Source of the DNA: Gammaproteobacteria bacterium
Lineage (GTDB): Bacteria > Pseudomonadota > Gammaproteobacteria > Xanthomonadales > SZUA-36
Assembly (NCBI GenBank): GCA_030428105.1
Contig: JAUIBE010000014.1
Coordinates: 1 to 64,000 of the forward strand
Reading direction: 5' to 3'
DNA length: 64,000 nucleotides
Part shown: positions 1 through 7,939 of the stretch, piece by piece
Layout of the letters: each line of letters starts with the position of its first letter
Position numbering within the stretch: the stretch's first letter is position 1
The notes under the pieces: generated by a model
The model's input: the letters and a program-made list of their open reading frames with translations, nothing else
The model's database searches: none
Told to the model about the DNA's origin: nothing
Position numbers and translations under genes: made by a program

Positions 1-327
1 CCGCAACCGGGACGCGACTATATTTTCGTCGACTGGGGCCCCGAGTTTTACGCCCGCCACAGCCTCGCGTTTCCGGATTTCTGCGGCGCGGGCATGACCT
101 TCAACATCGGCTGGCTGGGGCTGAGGCACCTGCTGAGTCGCGGCGGCACCGGTTACTTCCCGGCCCGGCTTGTTCGACAGCACGAGGCCAGCGGAAAGAT
201 TTTCCGCATCAAGGACGCGCCGGAATTCCGCCATCCGGCTTACCTGTGCTACCCCGCCAACCAGGACTGCGACTACTGCGCACTCGCCCTCGATTCCATT
301 CGCCAGATCGCCAGCGAATACGCCTGA
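1..327 (+). CDS. LysR-family transcriptional regulator, C-terminal part (5' end outside window)
   Basis: The frame is open from base 1 to the TGA at 325-327, giving about 108 residues of a protein whose start lies upstream of the window. The pattern GWLGLRHLLSRGGTGYFPA followed by APEFRHPAYLCYP is typical of the end of the LysR effector-binding domain. The DNA-binding half is not visible, so the regulon cannot be inferred. It is followed after about 165 bp by folE2 on the same strand. LysR membership is well supported; subfamily is unknown. Confidence 0.75.
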   Translation, partial: PQPGRDYIFVDWGPEFYARHSLAFPDFCGAGMTFNIGWLGLRHLLSRGGTGYFPARLVRQHEASGKIFRIKDAPEFRHPAYLCYPANQDCDYCALALDSIRQIASEYA

Positions 328-377
328 CCCAACCCCCGCTCTTTTAATATCGGGAAATCCGATACTAAAGGCCAATA

Positions 378-397
378 ATATTCATTGGATTGAATAT
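378..397. promoter_or_regulatory. Inverted repeat upstream of folE2, possible operator
   Basis: ATATTCA (378-384) and TGAATAT (391-397) are perfect inverted arms around a 6-bp spacer, in the 167-bp AT-rich gap before folE2. The gap is the obvious place for a folE2 promoter, but I see no convincing -35/-10 pair. The arms do not match the Zur consensus, although folE2 genes are often Zur-controlled. Function is inferred only from symmetry and position. Confidence 0.35.
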
Positions 398-494
398 CTT
401 CCGGTTACTAGACTCCAGCTTGTGAAGTCGGGGCCACCGAACTGCGCCCTGGCGATTGACTCGCCATTACAACCAGACCGGAACCAGCAATACC

Positions 495-1385
495 ATGAAC
501 ACCCTTCAATGCAAACGGGAAGCCGCTCTCACCCGCGAAGAAGCCCTGGCCGATATCCAGGCCGAAGCCGATTCACGCGGTATCCCGCTCCAGTCCGTCG
601 GAGTCTCCGGGGTAAAACTGCCGCTCACCATCGTTGATATCGACCAGAACTGCACGCGCACCATTATCGAAGCTTCTGCCGGAGTTTCGGTACGCGCGGC
701 TGAACGCGGAGCGCACATGTCGCGCCTGGTGGATGAGTTGCAGGGCCTGAACGGCTCGTTAAGCCTCAACCAACTGGGCCTGGTTCACCGCCGATTGCTG
801 CAAAGGTCCTGCGCTGATGCAGCAGAACTTGCTGTTTCCTTCACCTGGTTTGTATCGAAAGCTGCGCCCGTTTCTGCCATCCGCTCCCTGCTGGATGTGC
901 AGGCGCACTACTCGGTTGCGGGCGGCAGCGGCGCACCGCTGGTTTTGAAACAGCGCTTGCAAGTACCGGTCACCACGCTTTGCCCCTGTTCCAAGGCCAT
1001 TTCCAGGCACGGTGCGCACAACCAGCGAACCCTGGTGACGGTTTCGCTCGAGGTAAGCCGGTGGCTTCCCATCGGCGAACTGACCCGAACCATCGAAGCA
1101 CAGTCGTCGTGCGAGGTTTTCGGAACCCTCAAGCGAATCGATGAAAAGTACGTGACCGAAAAAGCTTACGAAAACCCCCGCTTTGTAGAAGACGTGGCGC
1201 GTGACCTGGCCCGTTGCCTGGAATCTGACCAACGCATCGTTAGCAGCCGCATCGAGGTTGAGAGCCTGGAGTCGATTCACAACCACCAGGCTTTCGCGGT
1301 TTTTGAACATCCGTTCCAGGACAGGGACGGCAATCGAAGGCTTGCTGATGCCGGGTACTTTCACACTGCGGCCATACAGGACTGA
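495..1385 (+). CDS. folE2: GTP cyclohydrolase IB (FolE2)
   Basis: Protein of 296 aa predicted to convert GTP to 7,8-dihydroneopterin triphosphate, the first step of folate (and queuosine) synthesis, in the cytoplasm. Family landmarks are VGVSGVKLP near the N-terminus, the metal-binding Cys in TLCPCSK, HNQRTLVTVSLEV, then EKAYENPRFVEDVARD and ESIHNHQAFA near the C-terminus. FolE2 is the metal-promiscuous alternative to zinc-dependent FolE and is commonly used when zinc is scarce. The ATG at 495 is preferred to an in-frame TTG at 456 because the extra 13 residues do not look conserved; neither has a strong Shine-Dalgarno. The next gene starts 4 bp after its stop. Confidence 0.93.
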   Translation: MNTLQCKREAALTREEALADIQAEADSRGIPLQSVGVSGVKLPLTIVDIDQNCTRTIIEASAGVSVRAAERGAHMSRLVDELQGLNGSLSLNQLGLVHRRLLQRSCADAAELAVSFTWFVSKAAPVSAIRSLLDVQAHYSVAGGSGAPLVLKQRLQVPVTTLCPCSKAISRHGAHNQRTLVTVSLEVSRWLPIGELTRTIEAQSSCEVFGTLKRIDEKYVTEKAYENPRFVEDVARDLARCLESDQRIVSSRIEVESLESIHNHQAFAVFEHPFQDRDGNRRLADAGYFHTAAIQD

Positions 1386-1389
1386 AGCC

Positions 1390-2553
1390 ATGAATACTTC
1401 CAGCAAATACTTGATCATTGGCGGCGGCATCGCGGCACACGCTGCTTGCATGGCCATTCGCGAGCGCGACCCCAATGGCGTAATCACCCTGCTCAATGCC
1501 GAAAAACACGCGCCATACGACCGACCGCCGCTGTCTAAAAAGCTGTGGAAAGGACAGTCTGTTGACAGCATCCAGCGCGATACCGGCAAACTGGACATCA
1601 ACCTGCAATTGGACGTGGTCGCCATCGGCGGAAACCCCTATGCCAGGCAAGTCCACGATGACCGCGGCAACACCCACTCCTACCAAAAGCTGCTGCTTGC
1701 CACGGGCAGCCAACCGCGGCGCTTTCCCTTTGCTGATCCTGACGTCACCTATTTCAGGACCCTCGACGACTACCGGCGCGTCCGAGAAGTGGCGGAGCGG
1801 TCTGGCCGATTCACCGTGGTTGGCGGTGGCTTCATAGGCTCCGAAATGGCTGCCGCCCTGTGCGATTTCGGTTGCAAGGTCACCCTGCTCTTTCCGGAGC
1901 ACGGCATCGGCGCAGGAATTTTCCCGTCAGCCCTGTCGCAGTTCCTGAACGACTACTACTGGCAGCGCGGTGTAACCGTCATGCCCAACGAAACGGTAAA
2001 GCATATTTCCACCGATAACGGAAAAGCCAGCCTCACCACCAGCGGAGGACTGACCATCCACTCCGATGCCATCATCGCCGGCCTTGGCGTTGAGCCGGAG
2101 GTCTGGATTGCGCAGGCCATGGGCCTGCAAACTGGAAATGGCGTACACGTGGATCGTCAGCTGCGCACCAGTTCACCCAACGTGTTTGCCGCTGGTGACG
2201 TTGCCAACTTCTATAACCCCTACCTGGGCAAACGCCAGCGCGTCGAGCACGAAGACAATGCCCTGGCCATGGGCCGAATCGCCGGGCTTAACATGGTGGA
2301 GTGCACCGAAAGCTACGACCACATTCCGTTCTTTTATTCAGACCTCTTCGACCTGGGGTACGAGGCGGTTGGAAACCTCAGCTCAAGCCTGGTGACCATC
2401 CAGGAATGGGATGATCCGTTTCGCAAGGGCACGGTCTACTACACCCGCGAAGGCCTGGTGCAGGGCGTGTTGTTGTGGAATATCTGGGACCGTTTGGAAC
2501 AGGCCCGGGACCTCATCGGCTCCCGGCTGCAGCCCCAGGTTTCAGCGGCCTGA
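1390..2553 (+). CDS. FAD-dependent NAD(P)H oxidoreductase, ferredoxin-reductase-like
   Basis: Protein of 387 aa of the two-dinucleotide-binding (pyridine nucleotide-disulfide) flavoprotein superfamily. The FAD-binding GGGIAAH lies at residues 9-15, followed by the YDRPPLSK signature of ferredoxin/rubredoxin/rhodocoxin reductases. A second nucleotide-binding GGGFIGSE lies near 140, and the FAD-closing FAAGDVANF near 275. There is no redox-active CxxxxC pair, so it is not a disulfide reductase. It probably passes electrons from NAD(P)H to a small iron-sulfur protein, but no partner ferredoxin or P450 is nearby. The start 4 bp after folE2 implies co-transcription. Exact partner unknown. Confidence 0.8.
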   Translation: MNTSSKYLIIGGGIAAHAACMAIRERDPNGVITLLNAEKHAPYDRPPLSKKLWKGQSVDSIQRDTGKLDINLQLDVVAIGGNPYARQVHDDRGNTHSYQKLLLATGSQPRRFPFADPDVTYFRTLDDYRRVREVAERSGRFTVVGGGFIGSEMAAALCDFGCKVTLLFPEHGIGAGIFPSALSQFLNDYYWQRGVTVMPNETVKHISTDNGKASLTTSGGLTIHSDAIIAGLGVEPEVWIAQAMGLQTGNGVHVDRQLRTSSPNVFAAGDVANFYNPYLGKRQRVEHEDNALAMGRIAGLNMVECTESYDHIPFFYSDLFDLGYEAVGNLSSSLVTIQEWDDPFRKGTVYYTREGLVQGVLLWNIWDRLEQARDLIGSRLQPQVSAA

Positions 2554-2582
2554 GCGGCACCCGCCCAGGCTCAAAGCTGTGA

Positions 2583-3281
2583 TCAGTGATGGGCGTGCTC
2601 ACCACCCGCGCTGCCCATCACCAGCAGCGACCAGGCCGCCAGGAGGATCAAGGCCGCACCGATGGCGCGCCTGAAATTCTTGTCGCCCAGCAGCACGCCA
2701 AGCGCCGGCGCCCAGCCGGTTAGCCCCATCAGAACCGGCAAGGTTCCGGCGCCAAACGCCAGCATCACCAGGAAACCGGTGGCGAAGCCGCCGGTGGCGG
2801 CGGCGGTGAGCAGAATGCTGTAGACCAGGCCGCAAGGCAGCAGGCCCCAGGCCAGCCCCAGGGCCAGGCGTCCGGGTGGCCCCTTGGCGGAAGCCAGCTT
2901 GCGCACCAACGGTGAAATTTTGCCCCACAGACGCGCCCCACCGCGTTCGATCACCGCCAGCACGTGCAGGTTGAACAAGTAGTGAACCCCAATCAGGGCA
3001 ATCATGATGGCGGTGGCGATTCGCAACCAACGGCTCCAGCCCGGAACCGACAGGACCTCGCCGCCCAGGCCGACGATAAGGGCCGCCACACCGCCGAGCA
3101 GCCCGTAGCTCAGGATTCGCGCCAGGTTGAAAGCCAGCGCGGCACCGATTGCGTTACCCCGCCCTGCCATTGCTCCAAGGCCGCCTGCAATGCCACCACA
3201 CATGCCGAAACAGTGACCCGCACCCAGCAGGCCAGCCAGGAATGCGGTGGTGAGGGCCGGGACCAGCTCAACCAGGCTCAC
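2583..3281 (-). CDS. SafE/DsbD-like membrane protein of the cco cluster
   Basis: Protein of 232 aa with about six hydrophobic segments. It opens with LLGAGHCFGMCGGIAGGL, the GHCxGMCGG signature of the sulfite exporter TauE/SafE-like (DsbD_2) family, and has a second matched motif GLAWGLLPCGLVYS halfway through. The C-terminus is His-rich (HAHH). Such proteins regularly close cbb3 assembly clusters, where a role in metal or redox handling has been suggested; biochemical function is uncertain. Its start overlaps the ccoS stop by 4 bp, so translation is probably coupled. Last gene of the minus-strand cco operon. Confidence 0.82.
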   Translation of the reverse strand: MSLVELVPALTTAFLAGLLGAGHCFGMCGGIAGGLGAMAGRGNAIGAALAFNLARILSYGLLGGVAALIVGLGGEVLSVPGWSRWLRIATAIMIALIGVHYLFNLHVLAVIERGGARLWGKISPLVRKLASAKGPPGRLALGLAWGLLPCGLVYSILLTAAATGGFATGFLVMLAFGAGTLPVLMGLTGWAPALGVLLGDKNFRRAIGAALILLAAWSLLVMGSAGGEHAHH

Positions 3282-3502
3282 GACTCATCCTGCTTCTCAC
3301 CCGGTTCTCTTTCCTGCGGTTTATCTTCTGCGCCCGCCTGCCGGTCACCTTCCCGGGGCTTGCTGTCATCATCCAGCACCACGCTCCAGCCCTGCGATTC
3401 CAGGTCATCAAACTGGCCGGACCGAATCGCCCACACCAATGCCCATATCGCCAGGCCGAGCAGGATAATGCCCAGCGGAATCATCAGGTAGATGATGCTC
3501 AT
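3278..3502 (-). CDS. ccoS: cbb3-type oxidase assembly protein CcoS
   Basis: Small protein of 74 aa with one N-terminal membrane helix (IIYLMIPLGIILLGLAIWALVWAI), then RSGQFDDLESQGWSVVLDD, the hallmark of CcoS (FixS), and a charged tail. CcoS is needed to obtain active cbb3 oxidase with its haem and copper cofactors. The start at 3502 is set by homology: upstream in-frame residues belong to the overlapping end of ccoI. It overlaps ccoI by 4 bp and the SafE-like gene by 4 bp. Confidence 0.92.
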   Translation of the reverse strand: MSIIYLMIPLGIILLGLAIWALVWAIRSGQFDDLESQGWSVVLDDDSKPREGDRQAGAEDKPQEREPGEKQDES

Positions 3503-5946
3503 GCGGCTGTCGCCTGGCCAAGCGGCCGGGTTGACGCGGGCGCTTGCCGCGCATCGCCCCTTGCCAGCCGCGCCGAGTTTGCCACCACCAGCAGCGATGA
3601 CAACGACATGCCGAGTGCCGCCATCCACGGTTCCAGCAAACCGCTCACCGCCAGCGGCAGGGCGACCACGTTGTAAACCAGCGCCCAGGCCAGGTTCTGG
3701 CGAACCACCCGGCGCGTGGCCTGGGCCAGTTTTCGCACTTCACCCACCGCAGCCAACGATTCCCCGGTAATGATGAAATCCGCCGCGCTGTTGGCCAGGT
3801 CGCTGGCGCCGGGAACCGTCATCGAGACATCCGCCGCCGCCAGTACCGGTGCATCGTTGACGCCATCGCCGACCATCAAGACCCGCCGTCCCTCGCTTTG
3901 CCAGTCACGCACCCGATCCATCTTGGCAGCGGGGTCCTGGCGCCAGAACCACTGGTTGATGCCCAGGCGGTTAGCCACCTCGGACACCGCCTTGCCGGCA
4001 TCGCCGGAGGCAATCGCTACTTCCACGCCTTCGCGCTCCAGCTCCCGCAGCATGGCCTTGGCTTCCGGCCTGGTTTCGTCGCGTAGTTCAAACCGCGCCA
4101 CCCAACCGGAGGCGTTGGTCAGCCAAACCGCAGCGCTGTCCTGCGAGGCGCTGCCCATGCCGGTAAACTCGGCGCTGCCAATCGCCCAGGTCTGGCCATC
4201 AATCAGTCCACGCACGCCTCCGTGCTCCACCCGCTCGACCTGCGCGGTGACAGGCGTTTGCGGAGCACTCCGGAACGCGCGCGCCAGCGGATGGGCAGAA
4301 TGCGCCTCCAGCGCGGCGGCCATGGCCAGGGCTTGCTGCTCACTGATCCCGGAACTTGCGTTGACCACGGTGGCGGCAACTTCCGGCCTGCCGCAGGTCA
4401 GCGTTCCGGTCTTGTCGAATACCGCCAGGTCCACTTCGGCCAACGCCTCCAGGGCATCGCCATTGCTCATCAGTACACCCTGGCCGACCAGTTTTCTGCC
4501 GGCGGCTGCAATTGCGGCAGGCGCAGCCAATGACAGGGCGCAGGGGCAGCTCACAACCAACACGGCCAGCACCGCGGAAAGCGTATGCTCGGGCTCAAGG
4601 TATAGCCACGCCCCGGCGGTTAGCATCGCGATGATCAGCACCGCGGCCACGAACACACCGGCAATGCGCTCAGAACTGGACACAAAGCGGCTGGCGCCCG
4701 CGCCGGCTTTCAGCAGCATTCGGCCCAGCGCGGAAACGGTCAGGTCGCGCCCCACGGCGGTCACTTGCACTTCAACCGGCTGCCCCCGGTTTATGCTGCC
4801 CCCAACCACGGCCTCGCCTGGCCCGCGCTCCACCGCAACCGACTCGCCGGTCAAAAGCGCTTCGTCCACCTGTGTAGCGCCCAGCAACAGGGTTCCGTCG
4901 GCGGGAAATGGTTCGCCCGTGCGCACCCGCACCCTGTCGCCCACCTGCAATTCCGAGGCCAGCACGGTTTCTGCCTCGCCGTCACCGGGTGGCAACCTGA
5001 ACGCCCACTCTGGCAACAACCGCGCCAGCGCCGCTCCGCCCTGGAGGTTGCGGTGGCTTTGCACCATCTGGATGTAACGCGCACTGGCCAGGAAAAAGAC
5101 AAACATCACCACCGAGTCGAAATAGACCTCGCCCTGCCCGCGGAGGAAATTGAAACAACTGGCCAGGAAGGCGATGCCAATCGCCAGGGCCACCGGCACA
5201 TCCATGTTGAGCCGGCCAGCGCGCAGGCTGGCGGCAGCCGCGGTGAAAAAAGGCCGAGCGGAGTACAGCACCACGGGAATGGAAACCAGCAGGCTGGTCC
5301 ACTCCAGGAACCGCTGGGCGGTTAGCGAGATGCCCAGCGCCTCGCCGGCGTACAGGCCCACCGCGTACATCATCACCTGCATCATGCCCAGGCCGGCGAC
5401 GCCCAGGCGCAGCATGGCGGAACGACGGGCATTCAGCCTTTCGCGCTCCTCGGCTTCCGCCAGCGGCAGGTGTGGGCGATAGCCAATTCGCGTCAGCTCG
5501 GTGGCAATGGCGCGAAGCGTGGTTTGCCCGGGGTTCCACAGGATGCGGGTGTAGCCGCTGCCCACATCCACCTGCACCCGTTCCACGCCTTCGCGCGGTT
5601 CGAGGCGACTGCGAATCAGCCAGGCGCAGGCGGCGCAGGAAACGCCCTCGGTTTGCAGCAGCAGGTCGCGCAGGCCATCGCCTGCTTCCTCACCCCACAG
5701 GTCGGGGCGCTGGTCGCAAGCGGCCCAGGCTGCAGCCACGCGTTCGAGGTCATCGTCGGCGCGGCGCGCCTGGGCGGTGCGGAACTGGTAGTAACGGTTT
5801 AAGCCGGTGGAAAAAATCAGCTCGGAAACGGCCTGGCAGCCATGACAGCATACCGGCCGGCGCTCGCCATCGTGCTCGACCTCGATCGGCACACCCGGCG
5901 GGCACGGCTCGCCGCAATGGAAACAGGGCTGCGGCCGGTCAGCCAT
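3499..5946 (-). CDS. ccoI: Copper-transporting P1B-type ATPase CcoI/FixI
   Basis: Protein of 815 aa that moves copper across the inner membrane for assembly of the cbb3 CuB site. N-terminal Cys-rich part (CFHCGEPCP and CCHGCQA) is typical of CcoI and precedes an HMA domain with GVSCAACAW. Then come membrane helices, the transmembrane copper motif SCPCALSL, the phosphorylation motif DKTGT and the hinge GDGVND. The ATG at 5946 (MADRPQPC) is chosen because it gives the standard CcoI N-terminus and overlaps the ccoH stop by 8 bp; a longer frame upstream lies inside ccoH. Length is normal for the family. Confidence 0.95.
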   Translation of the reverse strand: MADRPQPCFHCGEPCPPGVPIEVEHDGERRPVCCHGCQAVSELIFSTGLNRYYQFRTAQARRADDDLERVAAAWAACDQRPDLWGEEAGDGLRDLLLQTEGVSCAACAWLIRSRLEPREGVERVQVDVGSGYTRILWNPGQTTLRAIATELTRIGYRPHLPLAEAEERERLNARRSAMLRLGVAGLGMMQVMMYAVGLYAGEALGISLTAQRFLEWTSLLVSIPVVLYSARPFFTAAAASLRAGRLNMDVPVALAIGIAFLASCFNFLRGQGEVYFDSVVMFVFFLASARYIQMVQSHRNLQGGAALARLLPEWAFRLPPGDGEAETVLASELQVGDRVRVRTGEPFPADGTLLLGATQVDEALLTGESVAVERGPGEAVVGGSINRGQPVEVQVTAVGRDLTVSALGRMLLKAGAGASRFVSSSERIAGVFVAAVLIIAMLTAGAWLYLEPEHTLSAVLAVLVVSCPCALSLAAPAAIAAAGRKLVGQGVLMSNGDALEALAEVDLAVFDKTGTLTCGRPEVAATVVNASSGISEQQALAMAAALEAHSAHPLARAFRSAPQTPVTAQVERVEHGGVRGLIDGQTWAIGSAEFTGMGSASQDSAAVWLTNASGWVARFELRDETRPEAKAMLRELEREGVEVAIASGDAGKAVSEVANRLGINQWFWRQDPAAKMDRVRDWQSEGRRVLMVGDGVNDAPVLAAADVSMTVPGASDLANSAADFIITGESLAAVGEVRKLAQATRRVVRQNLAWALVYNVVALPLAVSGLLEPWMAALGMSLSSLLVVANSARLARGDARQAPASTRPLGQATAA

Positions 5947-6172
5947 CCCCGTTGCCGGAAGCGTCTTCCTCCCCCTGGTCCTGGGCGCGCAGCTCGCTGC
6001 GGACGCGATCGTACTCGTCTTCGTCAATTACCCGGTGATCTGGGTTGGCCAGTGCGATCCACAGCGTGATCAGGCTGGCAATCACCGTGGCGCTGAGCAG
6101 GCCGATGATGATCCACGGCCAGGGCTCGCGGTACCAGGGGCGCAGCGCAGTGTTGGCCTGTGACCCGGTCAC
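5939..6172 (-). CDS. ccoH: Short CcoH/FixH-like cbb3 assembly protein
   Basis: Protein of 77 aa with one membrane helix (residues about 19-41) followed by an acidic segment beginning NPDHRVIDEDEYDRV. The position between ccoG and ccoI and the helix-plus-tail layout match CcoH (FixH). Typical CcoH is about twice as long with a periplasmic domain, which is missing here. It is thus either a minimal CcoH or an unrelated small subunit in that position. It overlaps ccoG by 4 bp and ccoI by 8 bp. The assignment leans on synteny. Confidence 0.6.
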   Translation of the reverse strand: MTGSQANTALRPWYREPWPWIIIGLLSATVIASLITLWIALANPDHRVIDEDEYDRVRSELRAQDQGEEDASGNGDG

Positions 6173-7563
6173 CGCCCGCCTCCGTTGATGGGCATCAGCA
6201 TGCGGGTCTTATGATCTACCGCGATGCCGGGATTGGATTCGGCCTCGAAGCGGACATCAATTTCCACCGAGCCCGCGGCAAAATCCCGCGGCGCCTGGAT
6301 CGTGAAGCTGTAACGCCCCACCTGCTCGGCTTCCAGGGTCGGCTCGGGGCTGACCGTCCACGTCAGGTTTTCGTGGCCCGGGATGGAGATCACGTAGCGC
6401 TGGGCGGCGTCGGTCATGTTGACCAGCTTGAGGGTGTAGACGTTTTCGATCCGGCCATCGGGCAACTCGCGGTAAAGCTGGTTTCGATCCCGTAGCAGGT
6501 CGGCGCGCAACGGCGTACGGTGGGTCATTGACCACAAGGTGCTACCGAGGATGGCGGCGAGCAGCACACCGTAAATCACCACCCGTGGGCGCAGCACGCG
6601 TGAGGCCTTGTGCTCCAGCGCGTTCTCCGTGGTGTAGCGCACCAGGCCGCGCTCGTAACCCATCTTGTCCATCACCTGGTCGCACACATCCACGCAGGCC
6701 GCGCAGGCGATGCACTCGGTTTGCAGGCCATCGCGAATATCGATGCCGGTGGGGCAAACTTGCACGCACAGGGTGCAGTCGATGCAGTCGCCCAGCCCCA
6801 ACTCCGCCTTATCGGCTGTTTTGCGCCGGCCGCCGCGCGGTTCACCACGCTCCAGGTCGTAGGAAATGATCAGCGTGTCGCGGTCGAACATCGCGCTCTG
6901 GAAGCGCGCATACGGACACATGTACTTGCACACCTGCTCGCGCAGGAAGCCGGCATTGCCGTAGGTGGCGAAGCTGTAAAAGATCCACCAGAAGGTTTCC
7001 CACGGGCCGATCGATGCCGCCAGGATGTTCTGGCCAAATTCGCGAATGGGGGTGAAGAAGCCGACGAAGGTGAAGCCGGTCCACAGCGCGAAGCTCACCC
7101 ACAGGAACTGCTTGAGGGACTTGCGCCATATCTTGTTGGCAGTCCACGGCGCCTTGTCCAGCTTCATCCGCTTGTTGCGGTCGCCCTCCACCCACTTTTC
7201 CATCCACAGGAACACCTCGGTCCACACTGTTTGCGGACAGGCATAGCCGCACCACAGGCGACCGGCAAGGGCGGTGAAGAAAAACAGGGTCAGCCCCGCA
7301 GCGATAAGCAGCAGGGCCAGGTAGATAAAGTCCTGCGGCCAGAAGGTCAGGCCAAAGATGTAAAACTTGCGCCCCGGCAGGTCGAACAGCACCGACTGGT
7401 GCCCGCCCCAGTTGATCCACGGCAGGATGTAGTACATGCCGAGCAGCACCAGCACCGCGATGCGCCGCAAGCGCGCATAACGCCCGTGGACATCACGCGG
7501 GTAGACCTTGGGCTCTTTGCGGTAAAGGCTCTCCCCCGCTGGCGCCCCGGCTTCCGCGCTCAT
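6169..7563 (-). CDS. ccoG: cbb3 oxidase accessory ferredoxin CcoG (FixG/RdxA)
   Basis: Membrane iron-sulfur protein of 464 aa. It has NapH-like transmembrane segments with GRLWCGYACPQTVW, then two 4Fe-4S clusters in CIDCTLCVQVCPTGID and CIACAACVDVCDQVMDKMG, and a C-terminal immunoglobulin-like IG-FixG domain (from about residue 360, starting RNQLYRELPDGRIENVYTLK). CcoG is known to act as a cupric reductase that helps deliver Cu(I) to the oxidase assembly path. Start overlaps the upstream small gene by 4 bp. Length and domain order are normal. Confidence 0.95.
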   Translation of the reverse strand: MSAEAGAPAGESLYRKEPKVYPRDVHGRYARLRRIAVLVLLGMYYILPWINWGGHQSVLFDLPGRKFYIFGLTFWPQDFIYLALLLIAAGLTLFFFTALAGRLWCGYACPQTVWTEVFLWMEKWVEGDRNKRMKLDKAPWTANKIWRKSLKQFLWVSFALWTGFTFVGFFTPIREFGQNILAASIGPWETFWWIFYSFATYGNAGFLREQVCKYMCPYARFQSAMFDRDTLIISYDLERGEPRGGRRKTADKAELGLGDCIDCTLCVQVCPTGIDIRDGLQTECIACAACVDVCDQVMDKMGYERGLVRYTTENALEHKASRVLRPRVVIYGVLLAAILGSTLWSMTHRTPLRADLLRDRNQLYRELPDGRIENVYTLKLVNMTDAAQRYVISIPGHENLTWTVSPEPTLEAEQVGRYSFTIQAPRDFAAGSVEIDVRFEAESNPGIAVDHKTRMLMPINGGGR

Positions 7564-7922
7564 ATCCAGTCCTCGTCGCGCAGGTCGGGGTTGTTGTCTG
7601 CCGGATCGTGCACTTCAGGCGGACGGCGCTTGCCCTTGCCCCTGGCGTGACCACGGCGCGGCCCGGTGCGAATCATGAAGCTGGTAAGGCGGGTGGCGAA
7701 CAACGCCACCAGGAAAATGAAGCCAAAACCCAGGCCATAGGTCAGGCGAACACTGGTTTCCCAGCCGGCCACCCAGGATGAACCCAGGCTTTCGGGATCG
7801 ATCAGCGCGAAGAGGATGAAGGTGCCAACGCAGGCGGCGAGGAACGCCACCCAAATGGACACGCCCCAGTCACGCTTGTTGCGGTTCCATCGCCCAGGAA
7901 CGTTGTTTTCGGGGTCGGACAC
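7560..7922 (-). CDS. Uncharacterised two-helix membrane protein between ccoP and ccoG
   Basis: Protein of 120 aa that I do not recognise. It has a polar N-terminus with RWNRNKRDWGVSIWVAFLAA running into one membrane helix, and a second helix (LTYGLGFGFIFLVALFATRL). A very basic stretch (RRGHARGKGKRRP) and an acidic end (DNNPDLRDEDWI) follow. The stop overlaps ccoG by 4 bp and the start lies 17 bp after ccoP, so it is embedded in the operon and probably serves cbb3 assembly or stability. No Cys or His motif suggests metal binding. Confidence 0.8.
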   Translation of the reverse strand: MSDPENNVPGRWNRNKRDWGVSIWVAFLAACVGTFILFALIDPESLGSSWVAGWETSVRLTYGLGFGFIFLVALFATRLTSFMIRTGPRRGHARGKGKRRPPEVHDPADNNPDLRDEDWI

Positions 7923-7939
7923 GAAACCTCCGCCGTGCG

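Noticed and set aside
759-1625. Minus-strand open frame opposite folE2 and the flavoprotein gene
   Set aside because: No motif, no ribosome site, spans two well-supported genes on the other strand.
3716-5077. Long plus-strand open frame (453 codons) opposite ccoI
   Set aside because: Low-complexity Ser/Ala/Thr-rich translation with no family features; it is the antisense shadow of a GC-rich real gene.
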